DNA from: JANXQE01 sp035294005 | GTDB lineage: Bacteria; Verrucomicrobiota; Verrucomicrobiia; Limisphaerales; UBA8199 | Assembly: GCA_035294005.1 (NCBI GenBank) | Contig: DATGLT010000236.1 | Coordinates: 1-9,320 of the forward strand | DNA length: 9,320 bases | Reading direction: 5' to 3' | In this document: one piece after another, positions 1-6,015 of the stretch | Layout of the letters: every line of letters starts with the position of its first letter | How positions within the stretch are numbered: the stretch's first letter is position 1 | The notes under the pieces: model-generated | Told to the model about the DNA's origin: nothing | The model's database searches: none | The model's input: only the letters and a program-made list of their open reading frames with translations | Made by a program: the position numbers and the translations under genes

Positions 1-44
1 TTTGTAAAGCGATCCTGCCGGAGCAACACCGGCTGGAGGATCCA
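1..44 (+). tRNA. 3' part of a tRNA-like gene, probably tRNA-Thr(UGU), cut by the window edge
   Basis: Only the part from the anticodon loop onward is visible. The loop 1-7 (TTTGTAA) would give anticodon UGU. It is followed by the 3' anticodon stem (8-12), a short variable loop (13-16), a perfect T-stem GCCGG/CCGGC (17-21/29-33) with loop AGCAACA (22-28), the acceptor 3' strand TGGAGGA (34-40), discriminator T41 and encoded CCA (42-44). The 5' half lies outside the window, so the stem pairings and the anticodon register cannot be verified. T-loop position 55 is G, as in every other member of this array. The Thr assignment is an inference. Confidence 0.6.
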
Positions 45-68
45 ATCGTTGGTGGCCCTGCGCCAGCA

Positions 69-144
69 GCTCGCGTAGTCCAACAGAAGAGACACGACGT
101 TGAGAGCGTCGCCAGTGCAGGTGCGAATCCCGCCGCGAGCACCA
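69..144 (+). tRNA. tRNA-like gene with anticodon GAG (Leu-type) but a short variable loop
   Basis: A full cloverleaf can be folded. The acceptor is GCTCGCG/CGCGAGC (69-75/134-140), with discriminator A141 and CCA 142-144. The D-arm spans 78-93, the anticodon stem is CGACG/CGTCG (95-99/107-111) with loop TTGAGAG, and the T-stem is 117-121/129-133 with one A-C mismatch and loop TGCGAAT. The anticodon GAG would decode Leu codons CUC/CUU. Bacterial tRNA-Leu is normally class II with a long variable arm, whereas this gene has only five variable-loop bases (112-116). G18 is followed by A, so the G18-G19 pair is broken, and position 55 is G. It may be a tRNA-like RNA rather than a translating Leu tRNA. 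Confidence 0.75.
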
Positions 145-150
145 TCTTCA

Positions 151-224
151 GGCCTGCAAGCATTAAAGTGATGCAACGGACTTTTAATCCGTAGAACCGG
201 GCGCGTTACCCTGGCGGGCCACCA
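151..224 (+). tRNA. tRNA-Lys(UUU)-like gene, degenerate D- and T-loops
   Basis: The acceptor GGCCTGC/GCGGGCC pairs fully, allowing one G-U (151-157/214-220). Discriminator A221 and CCA 222-224 follow. The D-stem GCAT/ATGC closes a seven-base loop with no GG pair. The anticodon stem ACGGA/TCCGT (176-180/188-192) carries loop CTTTTAA, giving anticodon UUU at 183-185. The T-stem 197-201/209-213 has one mismatch, and its loop CGCGTTA has G at position 55 and lacks the usual A58. Position 8 is A instead of the usual U. The Lys identity bases (anticodon, A73) are intact, but the tertiary-contact bases are not. Confidence 0.85.
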
Positions 225-230
225 TTTCGT

Positions 231-305
231 TGCCGGGTCGTCTAATTAGTAGGACACCGCCCTTTGAAGGCGGCCGTGCAGGTGCGAGTCCTGCCCCGGC
301 AGCCA
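231..305 (+). tRNA. tRNA-Gln(UUG)-like gene
   Basis: The acceptor TGCCGGG/CCCGGCA is perfect (231-237/295-301), with discriminator G302 (the usual Gln base) and CCA 303-305. The D-stem GTCT/GGAC encloses AATTAGTA, so position 18 reads A and only G19 remains. The anticodon stem CCGCC/GGCGG holds loop CTTTGAA, giving anticodon UUG at 264-266. The T-stem GCAGG/CCTGC is perfect, with loop TGCGAGT and G at position 55. This is the best-formed secondary structure in the array, and all stems pair completely apart from a wobble. Confidence 0.9.
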
Positions 306-328
306 ATGCTTGCAAGTCGAGCTTCGAC

Positions 329-402
329 CGCTCGGTGGTGAAATAGCATCACGGCTGGCCTACACCCAGCAATCGGAGGGGCAGAACCTTCCCGAGCGAC
401 CA
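329..402 (+). tRNA. tRNA-Val(UAC)-like gene with C at position 33
   Basis: The acceptor CGCTCGG/CCGAGCG is perfect (329-335/392-398), with discriminator A399 and CCA 400-402. The D-stem GTGA/TCAC closes AATAGCA with no GG. The anticodon stem GCTGG/CCAGC (354-358/366-370) holds loop CCTACAC. This puts anticodon UAC at 361-363 and C, not the near-universal U, at position 33 (base 360). The T-stem GGAGG/CCTTC has a G-U pair and loop GGCAGAA, with G at position 55. Loss of both U33 and the elbow bases makes efficient decoding doubtful. Confidence 0.8.
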
Positions 403-410
403 TTTCCATT

Positions 411-485
411 TGCCTCGTGGTGTAATCAGGAGCGCGTCGGTCTCTGAAACCGGAGGACCTGGAGCAAAACCAGGCGAGGCAGCCA
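411..485 (+). tRNA. tRNA-Gln(CUG)-like gene, last of the array
   Basis: The acceptor TGCCTCG/CGAGGCA is perfect (411-417/475-481), with discriminator G482 and CCA 483-485. This is the only D-loop in the array that keeps G18-G19 (429-430). The anticodon stem TCGGT/ACCGG holds loop CTCTGAA, giving anticodon CUG at 444-446. The T-stem CCTGG/CCAGG is perfect, with loop AGCAAAA and G at position 55. The acceptor resembles that of the Gln(UUG) gene at 231-305, suggesting duplication followed by anticodon change. Confidence 0.88.
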
Positions 486-506
486 ATTTCATTTTCAACA
501 AAGAAC

Positions 507-545
507 AAACACCTTACCACCGAACGAGTGGTGTCTGTTTATATT
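507..545 (+). promoter_or_regulatory. Inverted repeat and TATATT element between the tRNA array and the HNH gene
   Basis: ACCAC (516-520) and GTGGT (528-532) form an inverted repeat with a seven-base loop, and an outer pair AAACA (507-511)/TGTTT (536-540) could extend it. TATATT at 540-545 could be a -10 element, but there is no convincing -35 hexamer 17 bp upstream. The hairpin could instead terminate or process the tRNA-array transcript, although the following T-run is short. The function is not settled by sequence. Confidence 0.25.
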
Positions 546-564
546 GGCCGTGTGCCAACACTTT

Positions 565-1146
565 ATGAACATATTAACGAAGGCAACTGTGCTGGTGCTC
601 AACCGCAACTGGCAGGCCATAAACGTGCGCACGCCGCAGGAGGCGTTCTGCATGATGGCCACCAACGTGGCCACTGGCCTGGAGATTGAGAGTGAAGACC
701 ACATTCGCCCAGTTACCTGGGAGGAGTGGATCACGTTGCCGATCCGCGAGCAAGACGAGGCAGTCCACACCGTTCGTGGCCAGATTCGGGTACCGACGGT
801 CATCGTGGCAGTGAACTATGCCAAGGTGCCCAAGAAACGCCCGAAGCTCTGCGCTCGCACCATCCGCGAGCGTGACGGCAATCGTTGCCAGTACACGGGT
901 CGTGTTCTGCGCCCGGAGGAGGGCAGCCTGGACCACGTCGTGCCCCGTTCGCGCGGTGGCAAGGACGCCTGGGAAAACCTGGTCTGGTCGGCCAAGGAAG
1001 TGAACCAGAAGAAGGCTGACCGCCTGCCGCACGAGGCCGGCCTGAAATTGTTGTGCACTCCGCGAGCCCCGAAGGAGCGACCGGTATCAGCAATGATTCG
1101 GAACCCCCATGAAATCCCAGAATGGAAACTGTTTGTGCGGGAATGA
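565..1146 (+). CDS. HNH-family endonuclease
   Basis: This is a predicted 193-residue nuclease of the HNH (beta-beta-alpha metal) fold. The HNH core is visible as LDHVVPRSRGG (D123, H124), WENLV (N138) and VNQKKADR (N147). H124 is the likely general base and N147 stands in the final metal-ligand position. Most HNH proteins of this kind have a four-cysteine zinc ribbon around the core. Here only C108 remains, in CQYTGR, and the second pair is replaced by SAKEVN, a variant I recall from verrucomicrobial and related HNH proteins. The N-terminal half (VLVLNRNWQAINV onward) is a family-specific region. ATG565 is chosen because the conserved region begins just after it; TTG544 and GTG550 are in frame, and none has a clear Shine-Dalgarno. 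It follows the tRNA-like array by 79 bp. HNH nucleases often accompany tRNA clusters in mobile DNA, but a link to the repair operon is inference. Confidence 0.85.
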   Translation: MNILTKATVLVLNRNWQAINVRTPQEAFCMMATNVATGLEIESEDHIRPVTWEEWITLPIREQDEAVHTVRGQIRVPTVIVAVNYAKVPKKRPKLCARTIRERDGNRCQYTGRVLRPEEGSLDHVVPRSRGGKDAWENLVWSAKEVNQKKADRLPHEAGLKLLCTPRAPKERPVSAMIRNPHEIPEWKLFVRE

Positions 1147-1153
1147 CACCACA

Positions 1154-1181
1154 GGAGAGCGGGTCTCAAAACTCGCTCTCC
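1154..1181 (+). terminator. Strong 8-bp hairpin just after the HNH stop codon; possible terminator or RNA element
   Basis: GGAGAGCG (1154-1161) pairs perfectly with CGCTCTCC (1174-1181) around a 12-base loop that begins GGTCT. It lies 8 nt after the HNH TGA stop and about 10 nt before the earliest start of the HEAT gene. No T-run follows, so it is not a textbook intrinsic terminator. It could attenuate transcription, stabilise the HNH mRNA end or regulate the downstream start. Confidence 0.4.
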
Positions 1182-1191
1182 CAGTTCGCAT

Positions 1192-2733
1192 TTGGCAAAC
1201 TTGTACCGCGTGAAACCAAACCGATTGGAAACCAACGAGCTCTTGAAGAAGCTCGCCAAGTCTGCGGGATGGTGGCGACGCTTTTTCGAAAGCAATGATG
1301 CCGAGGAAATTCACCAAATCATTTCCGAACTGTCCCCGCTTGATCTTGCTGCCCTTGACCAACGTGTCCGCGAGAGCTGGATGGCATATCGTTATTACAA
1401 TCTCCACAACTGGCAGAGTCTTCGGCCATCCGATGTTGGCCGCCTGGCACAATCAAAGTTCTCCACGGCGCTTCTGGGACTAGCGAGCTTTCATTCCAGT
1501 GGTTACGTCCGTGAAGCTGCAGTTACTGAACTCGCATCGCAACGCACCGGCAAAGAGGTGCCGTTCTTGCTCATTCGGCTGAATGATTGGGTATCCAAAG
1601 TGCGCGAAGCCGCCGCGGTGGCAGTCCGTTCGCGGATGGAGCCGGCGTATGCAGTTCACCTTCTCGCCAACATGGGCCTTGTGCTTCGGCTGCGAATCTG
1701 TGGTCGGGTCGAAAAGGCCTTCGTTGATGAAATTTGCGACTTGTTGAAGCGCGCGGAGTGCAAGGATGTTTTGCTGGCAGGAACGACTTCCAAAGACAAA
1801 ACTGTTCGGAGAATCAGCTTTCAGTTGGCAGCGGAAGCGGAGCCTTCAACACGCGCAGCAATCGTTCGTGCGGCGATGACGGACCCAGATGCTGTCGCTC
1901 GTTCATGGGCCGCTCGTCATTTCCTTCCCGAGGTATCGCCGGATGAATTGCCGGGCGTTATCGAGCCGATGCTGAAAGACCGTTTCATGCCAGTCCGCAG
2001 AGATGCGCTCTGGTATGGAGCCACAAAACGCCCGGATATCGCCAAACAGCTGCTTCGCGTCGCTCTTTTAGATAATCACATTTCGATGCGCGAGACAGCA
2101 CGGCAATTCTTAGCTCTAGCTGACGTCAAAGAGGCGGCGGACTTTTATACCGAGGCGCTTGGAAGTGTGAACGATAAACCACGCTTCGCTGCAATCTGCG
2201 GTCTTGGCGAAACCGGCAAGGCGGGGGACGCGCTGTTGGTCGTTCCATTTCTCGACTCGCCTTTTACAAAAATCCGACGCGCGGCGGCGTATGCCATCGG
2301 CAAGCTCGATCTTGAAGGCCACCTCGGGCGATTGGTTGGCGCTTTGTCGGATGTGAAACCGAGCGTTTCGCGTGAGGCGTTAAAAGCGTTGAAATCAAAG
2401 GCTCGCTATATCGCTCTGGCGGATTTGGAAAAGCTTTTTGCAGCCGGCGCAGACTTTCATGTTCGCCGCAATGCTTTCAGTCTGATCTTGCACACTGACA
2501 AATGGAAGAAAGTTCCCTTCTTGATAAAGGCGTGCGCAGACAAAGACGAACGAATTGCCGAACAAGCGGCTAGAGCATCGCGAGCGTGGTTGCACAACTA
2601 CAACAGTAGTTTCGCCGAACCAACGTGTGAAGACTTCCAGAAGATTTCCTCCGCATTGGCACAGGTTGAATCGGTTCTGCCGCATGGCTTCGCGGCCGAA
2701 TTACGCTCGTGCTTGAAAATCTACTTCAAATGA
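1192..2733 (+). CDS. HEAT-repeat protein, first gene of the RNA-repair operon
   Basis: This is a 513-residue, mostly helical, soluble protein with repeated HEAT-like helix pairs. The recurring pattern is a turn with D/S followed by V/I-R-R/E-x-A-A. Examples lie near residues 103-110 (SGYVREAA), 131-145, 202-210 (DKTVRRISF), 231-242, 263-273 (DRFMPVRRDAL), 294-307, 356-370 (FTKIRRAAAYAIG) and 420-430. HEAT solenoids usually bind proteins or nucleic acids, so a scaffold role for the ligase complex is inferred. No signal peptide or membrane segment is seen. The start is uncertain: TTG1192 is the first possible start after the upstream stop, GTG1210 is an alternative, and neither has a good ribosome site. 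The 3' end overlaps the next gene by ATGA, implying translational coupling. The reading frame is the same as that of the HNH gene, separated from it only by TGA1144-1146. Confidence 0.8.
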   Translation: MANLYRVKPNRLETNELLKKLAKSAGWWRRFFESNDAEEIHQIISELSPLDLAALDQRVRESWMAYRYYNLHNWQSLRPSDVGRLAQSKFSTALLGLASFHSSGYVREAAVTELASQRTGKEVPFLLIRLNDWVSKVREAAAVAVRSRMEPAYAVHLLANMGLVLRLRICGRVEKAFVDEICDLLKRAECKDVLLAGTTSKDKTVRRISFQLAAEAEPSTRAAIVRAAMTDPDAVARSWAARHFLPEVSPDELPGVIEPMLKDRFMPVRRDALWYGATKRPDIAKQLLRVALLDNHISMRETARQFLALADVKEAADFYTEALGSVNDKPRFAAICGLGETGKAGDALLVVPFLDSPFTKIRRAAAYAIGKLDLEGHLGRLVGALSDVKPSVSREALKALKSKARYIALADLEKLFAAGADFHVRRNAFSLILHTDKWKKVPFLIKACADKDERIAEQAARASRAWLHNYNSSFAEPTCEDFQKISSALAQVESVLPHGFAAELRSCLKIYFK

Positions 2734-3596
2734 AGACCGAACGTAACCTCCGCCTTGGCATGCCAAAAGCACCGCCGGAACATGGCAAGTTTCCCGCTCG
2801 CTTGCATGTGTTGCTCGCGCGTGACACGAAGGTGGGGTTGGTGATTCGGCGAGGACCGTCCAAATCGGTTTGCACAGTATTCTGGGATCGAAAGCACGAC
2901 ACCTTCCGGATAGGGCAATGGATGCGCGGGCGGATTTACGAGCGGCGGTGTGATTTGTCGCCAGATGGCAGGCACTTCATTTACTTCGCCATGAACGGTC
3001 GCTGGCACTCCGAGACGAAGGGCGCGTGGACGGCCATTTCACGCGTTCCGTATTTGAAAGCCATCAGCCTGTTCGCTAAGGGCGATTGCTGGCATGGCGG
3101 GGGATTGTTTTTGTCGAACAAGAACTTCTGGTTGAATGATGGACACGGTCATCGGCAACTGAAGACGGCAAGCAGCCTGCAGCGGAATCTGGACGGGCAA
3201 CCAGCCGAGTATTTCGGCGGCGAATGCCTGACCGTCTACTACAACCGTTTGCAACGCGACGGCTGGGTAATGGCCAAGGGGGAGTACCAGGGCGCGACGT
3301 TATTTGAGAGGAAGGCGCCGAAAGGTTGGCGACTGCGGAAGCTGGCGTTCGCGGAAATCGGTGCGCCACCGGGACGTGGCTGCTATTGGGACGCGCATGA
3401 GTTGCGGCACGAACCCTCGGGCGCGGTGCTGGCCTTTCCCGAATGGGAGTGGGCGGATTTTGTGGACGGGCGGCTTGTCTTCGCGTCTGAAGGTCGGCTC
3501 TGCGTTGCGAGATTGCGTAGCGGAACATTCACGGGTCAAAAAGTGCTGCATGATTTTAACGGAATGAAGTTTGAGCCGATTGCCGCTCCGTATTGA
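2730..3596 (+). CDS. Conserved protein of unknown function in the RtcB operon
   Basis: This is a 288-residue protein that I recognise as a widespread bacterial hypothetical family but cannot name. It is rich in aromatic and glycine residues, with motifs such as ARLHVLLARD near the N-terminus, VIRRGPSK, WDRKHDTFRIGQWMRGRIYERR, LSPDGRHFIYF, KGDCWHGGGLF and LNDGHGH. The alternation of short hydrophobic strands with W/G/D turns suggests an all-beta, possibly propeller-like fold; this is inference. No signal peptide or transmembrane segment is seen. ATG2730 is chosen because it overlaps the HEAT stop as ATGA; an upstream GTG2709 would give a longer overlap. The TGA stop at 3594-3596 sits 5 bp before the rtcB ATG. 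Its place inside the operon points to a role in RNA end sensing, scaffolding or repair, but no catalytic signature is visible. Confidence 0.8.
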   Translation: MKTERNLRLGMPKAPPEHGKFPARLHVLLARDTKVGLVIRRGPSKSVCTVFWDRKHDTFRIGQWMRGRIYERRCDLSPDGRHFIYFAMNGRWHSETKGAWTAISRVPYLKAISLFAKGDCWHGGGLFLSNKNFWLNDGHGHRQLKTASSLQRNLDGQPAEYFGGECLTVYYNRLQRDGWVMAKGEYQGATLFERKAPKGWRLRKLAFAEIGAPPGRGCYWDAHELRHEPSGAVLAFPEWEWADFVDGRLVFASEGRLCVARLRSGTFTGQKVLHDFNGMKFEPIAAPY

Positions 3597-3601
3597 CCGG
3601 T

Positions 3602-4996
3602 ATGAACACCAAAGATTTTATTCGTCTCGGCATTCCTTTGGGTGAAGCCACCCGGCGGGCGACTGGTTTTGTCAGCAGTTTCATTCTCGGTGGTGGTGAC
3701 AAAACCCGCTTGGAGGAGGAACTGAAGGCAATCATTGCGAATCCGTCCGCTTTCGTTCAGGACGACCTTCGAGGAGAGCTTGCAAAGGCCTTGCTCAACG
3801 CTCCTCCTCCACCTCGAGCTGAACCGGTTAAATACCGCCAGTGGGGCGAAGGCCTGGAGCATGAAGCCGTAATGCAGATGGAGAGAGCTTGCCTGCTACC
3901 TGTGGCGGTGGCGGGTGCACTCATGCCAGACGCGCATGTGGGTTATGGACTGCCTATTGGGGGCGTCCTGGCGACTGAGAATGCCGTCATCCCCTATGCG
4001 GTCGGCGTGGATATCGCGTGCCGCATGAAGATGACCGTGCTGGATGTTCCCATTCGCGAACTGGAGCGACATCCCGAACGGCTCACACGTGCCATTGAAG
4101 CGGAAACTCGCTTTGGCGTGGGTGCCACTTTCAAGAACCGCCGGCAGCACGACGTGCTGGACGCCGACTGGGACGTGAGCCCGGTCACCAAACAGAACAA
4201 GGACCGCGCCTGGTCGCAGCTCGGCACCAGCGGTAGCGGCAACCATTTCGTCGAGTTCGGTTTGTTCACAGCCCATGGGCAGATTCATGGGCTGGAGGCC
4301 GGCACTTATCTGGCATTGTTATCCCACAACGGCAGCCGCGGAACTGGCGCCGCGGTATGCGACCACTACAGCAAGCTGGCGTTCAGCCAATTCCCGGATC
4401 TGCCCAGCGAATTGAAACGGCTGGCCTGGTTGTCTTTGGATTCGCAGGAAGGTAAGGAGTATTGGGAGGCGATGGAGTTAATGGGGCGTTACGCTGCGGC
4501 AAACCACGCGCTCATTCACAGGCACGTCGCCGCGAATCTCGGCGCCGAAGTTCTGTTGGATCTCGAAAACCATCACAACTTCGCGTGGAAAGAAAAGCAC
4601 ATGATCAAGGGTGTGGAGAAAGAAGTCATCGTTCACCGTAAGGGCGCTACACCAGCCGGTCAGGGTGTACTGGGCATCATCCCGGGCTCGATGGCTTCGC
4701 CCGGTTTTGTGGTCAGTGGCAAAGGCAACCCGGAGTCCTTGAACTCAGCCTCCCATGGCGCGGGCCGCGTCATGAGCCGCACCCAGGCCAACAAGACCTT
4801 CGAGTGGAAGAAGGTAAATGCTTTCCTGCGTGAAAAGGGCGTAACCCTGATCTCTGCGGGTTTGGATGAGGTGCCGATGGTCTACAAGAACATCCATGAA
4901 GTCATGGCCGCACAAAAAGACCTGGTGACTATTCTCGGTCAGTTCGATCCGAAGCTGGTCAAGATGGCGCCGCATGGCGAGCGGGCAGAAGACTGA
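3602..4996 (+). CDS. rtcB: RtcB-family RNA ligase (tRNA-splicing ligase type)
   Basis: RtcB joins RNA ends carrying 2',3'-cyclic or 3'-phosphate to 5'-OH using GTP and Mn2+, through a histidine-GMP intermediate. The protein is 464 residues, longer than E. coli RtcB (about 408). Visible motifs are MPDAHVGYG (108-116), GVDIAC with metal ligands D137 and C140, GSGNHFVEF with N214/H215, SHNGSRGTG with H242, HHNFAW (324-329), VHRKGA (344-349), GIIPGSM, and SHGAGR with the guanylylated His at H385. All key metal and catalytic residues appear intact. Positions around them (GVDIACRM for the usual GVDIGCGM, SHNGSRG for HSGSRG) mark it as a divergent RtcB subgroup. The start ATG3602 is preferred over TTG3593, which overlaps the upstream stop. 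rtcA follows after one base, as in classical rtcBA operons. In this context it most likely reseals cleaved tRNAs or other damaged RNA. Confidence 0.96.
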   Translation: MNTKDFIRLGIPLGEATRRATGFVSSFILGGGDKTRLEEELKAIIANPSAFVQDDLRGELAKALLNAPPPPRAEPVKYRQWGEGLEHEAVMQMERACLLPVAVAGALMPDAHVGYGLPIGGVLATENAVIPYAVGVDIACRMKMTVLDVPIRELERHPERLTRAIEAETRFGVGATFKNRRQHDVLDADWDVSPVTKQNKDRAWSQLGTSGSGNHFVEFGLFTAHGQIHGLEAGTYLALLSHNGSRGTGAAVCDHYSKLAFSQFPDLPSELKRLAWLSLDSQEGKEYWEAMELMGRYAAANHALIHRHVAANLGAEVLLDLENHHNFAWKEKHMIKGVEKEVIVHRKGATPAGQGVLGIIPGSMASPGFVVSGKGNPESLNSASHGAGRVMSRTQANKTFEWKKVNAFLREKGVTLISAGLDEVPMVYKNIHEVMAAQKDLVTILGQFDPKLVKMAPHGERAED

Positions 4997-4997
4997 G

Positions 4998-6014
4998 ATG
5001 ATCACCATCGACGGATCAGAAGGCGAAGGTGGCGGCCAGATCCTGCGCACGTCATTGGCATTGTCGCTCGTCACTGGTCAACCATTTCGAATGGAGCGAA
5101 TTCGTGCGAAGCGCCAAAAACCCGGCTTGTTGCGACAACATCTGACTGCAGTTGAAGCCGCAAAGACAGTGGGCTGCGCAGAGGTCGCCGGGGCAGAAAT
5201 GAACTCCCAGACGCTGGAGTTTAGTCCTGGCCCGGTGACGCCAGGCAATTACCGTTTTGCAGTTGGCACCGCTGGCAGTGCCACGCTGGTCCTGCAAACC
5301 GTGCTGCCCGCGCTTCTCACGGCCTCGGGCAGGAGCACTCTTACGCTCGAAGGCGGGACGCATAATCCTCTGGCTACCCCGTTTGATTTTCTGGCACGCA
5401 GCTTTATGCCGCTGATTCACCGGATGGGACCGAGCGTTGAATTGGAGCTGCGAAACCCGGGCTTCTATCCTGCCGGCGGTGGCCGATTTCACGCCCGAAT
5501 CGAACCCGTGAAGCGATTGTCGCCCCTGACTCTCGATGAACGTGGAGCGATTCAAAGTCGTCGAGCGAAGGTTTGGCTCTCGAAACTGTCACCAGATATC
5601 GCTGACCGAGAGCTGGCGGTGGTTCGGGAAGAACTCCGTTGGAGCGCCCAGGAATGCACGGTAGAAACAGTCCCACACCCCAAGGGCCCCGGCAATGCGG
5701 TCGTGCTAGAAATTCAGACTGAGCACGTAACCGCAGTTTTCACCGGCTTCGGCGAACGGGGGCGTCCGGCAGAGGAAGTAGCAACGGAAGCGGTGGTCGC
5801 CGCAAAGGTCTGGCTCGAGGCCGGCGTTCCGGTTGACGAATACCTTGCCGATCAATTGCTGTTGCCAATTTCATTGGCAGGCAGTGGCTCATTTCGAACG
5901 ACCAAGCCCTCTCTGCATACGACCACCAACGCGGGCATTATCCGGCGCTTCATTCAGGTACGTATTGATATGCAGCAGGAGAGCGAGCTTGCCTGGAGCG
6001 TGGCCATTTCCTGA
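4998..6014 (+). CDS. rtcA: RNA 3'-terminal phosphate cyclase RtcA
   Basis: RtcA converts an RNA 3'-phosphate to a 2',3'-cyclic phosphate with ATP, via a histidine-AMP intermediate, giving ends that RtcB can use. The 338-residue product matches the usual family length. Signatures are GSEGEGGGQILRTSLALS near the N-terminus, KPGLLRQHL, GTAGSATLVLQTVLPAL, GGTHNPLATPFDFL, GFYPAGGG, FGERGRP and YLADQLLLP. The adenylylated histidine is H307 in PSLHTTTNAG. ATG4998 begins one base after the rtcB stop and starts the conserved MITIDGSEG; a GTG or TTG-type upstream start would only add rtcB-overlapping residues. No frameshift or missing catalytic residue is seen. Pairing with RtcB supports a repair or healing pathway for RNA cut by metal-independent ribonucleases. 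Confidence 0.96.
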   Translation: MITIDGSEGEGGGQILRTSLALSLVTGQPFRMERIRAKRQKPGLLRQHLTAVEAAKTVGCAEVAGAEMNSQTLEFSPGPVTPGNYRFAVGTAGSATLVLQTVLPALLTASGRSTLTLEGGTHNPLATPFDFLARSFMPLIHRMGPSVELELRNPGFYPAGGGRFHARIEPVKRLSPLTLDERGAIQSRRAKVWLSKLSPDIADRELAVVREELRWSAQECTVETVPHPKGPGNAVVLEIQTEHVTAVFTGFGERGRPAEEVATEAVVAAKVWLEAGVPVDEYLADQLLLPISLAGSGSFRTTKPSLHTTTNAGIIRRFIQVRIDMQQESELAWSVAIS

Positions 6015-6015
6015 C

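Noticed and set aside
45..68. Possible extra small tRNA between the first two array members
   Set aside because: Only 24 nt are available and no cloverleaf can be formed.
1..485. CRISPR-like repeat array
   Set aside because: The regularly spaced units are tRNA cloverleaves with CCA ends, not identical direct repeats with unique spacers.
574..1032. Minus-strand open frame opposite the HNH gene
   Set aside because: It is a shadow of the HNH coding sequence with no recognisable domain.
3076..3528. Long open frame on the minus strand opposite the unknown operon gene
   Set aside because: The composition is Arg/Pro-rich and low in family-like motifs. It lies wholly opposite a convincing plus-strand gene with conserved motifs and coupled ends.
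5833..6015. Longer N-terminus for the metallopeptidase gene, overlapping rtcA
   Set aside because: The extension lies inside the conserved 3' end of rtcA and has no domain. ATG6016 fits the one-base operon spacing.
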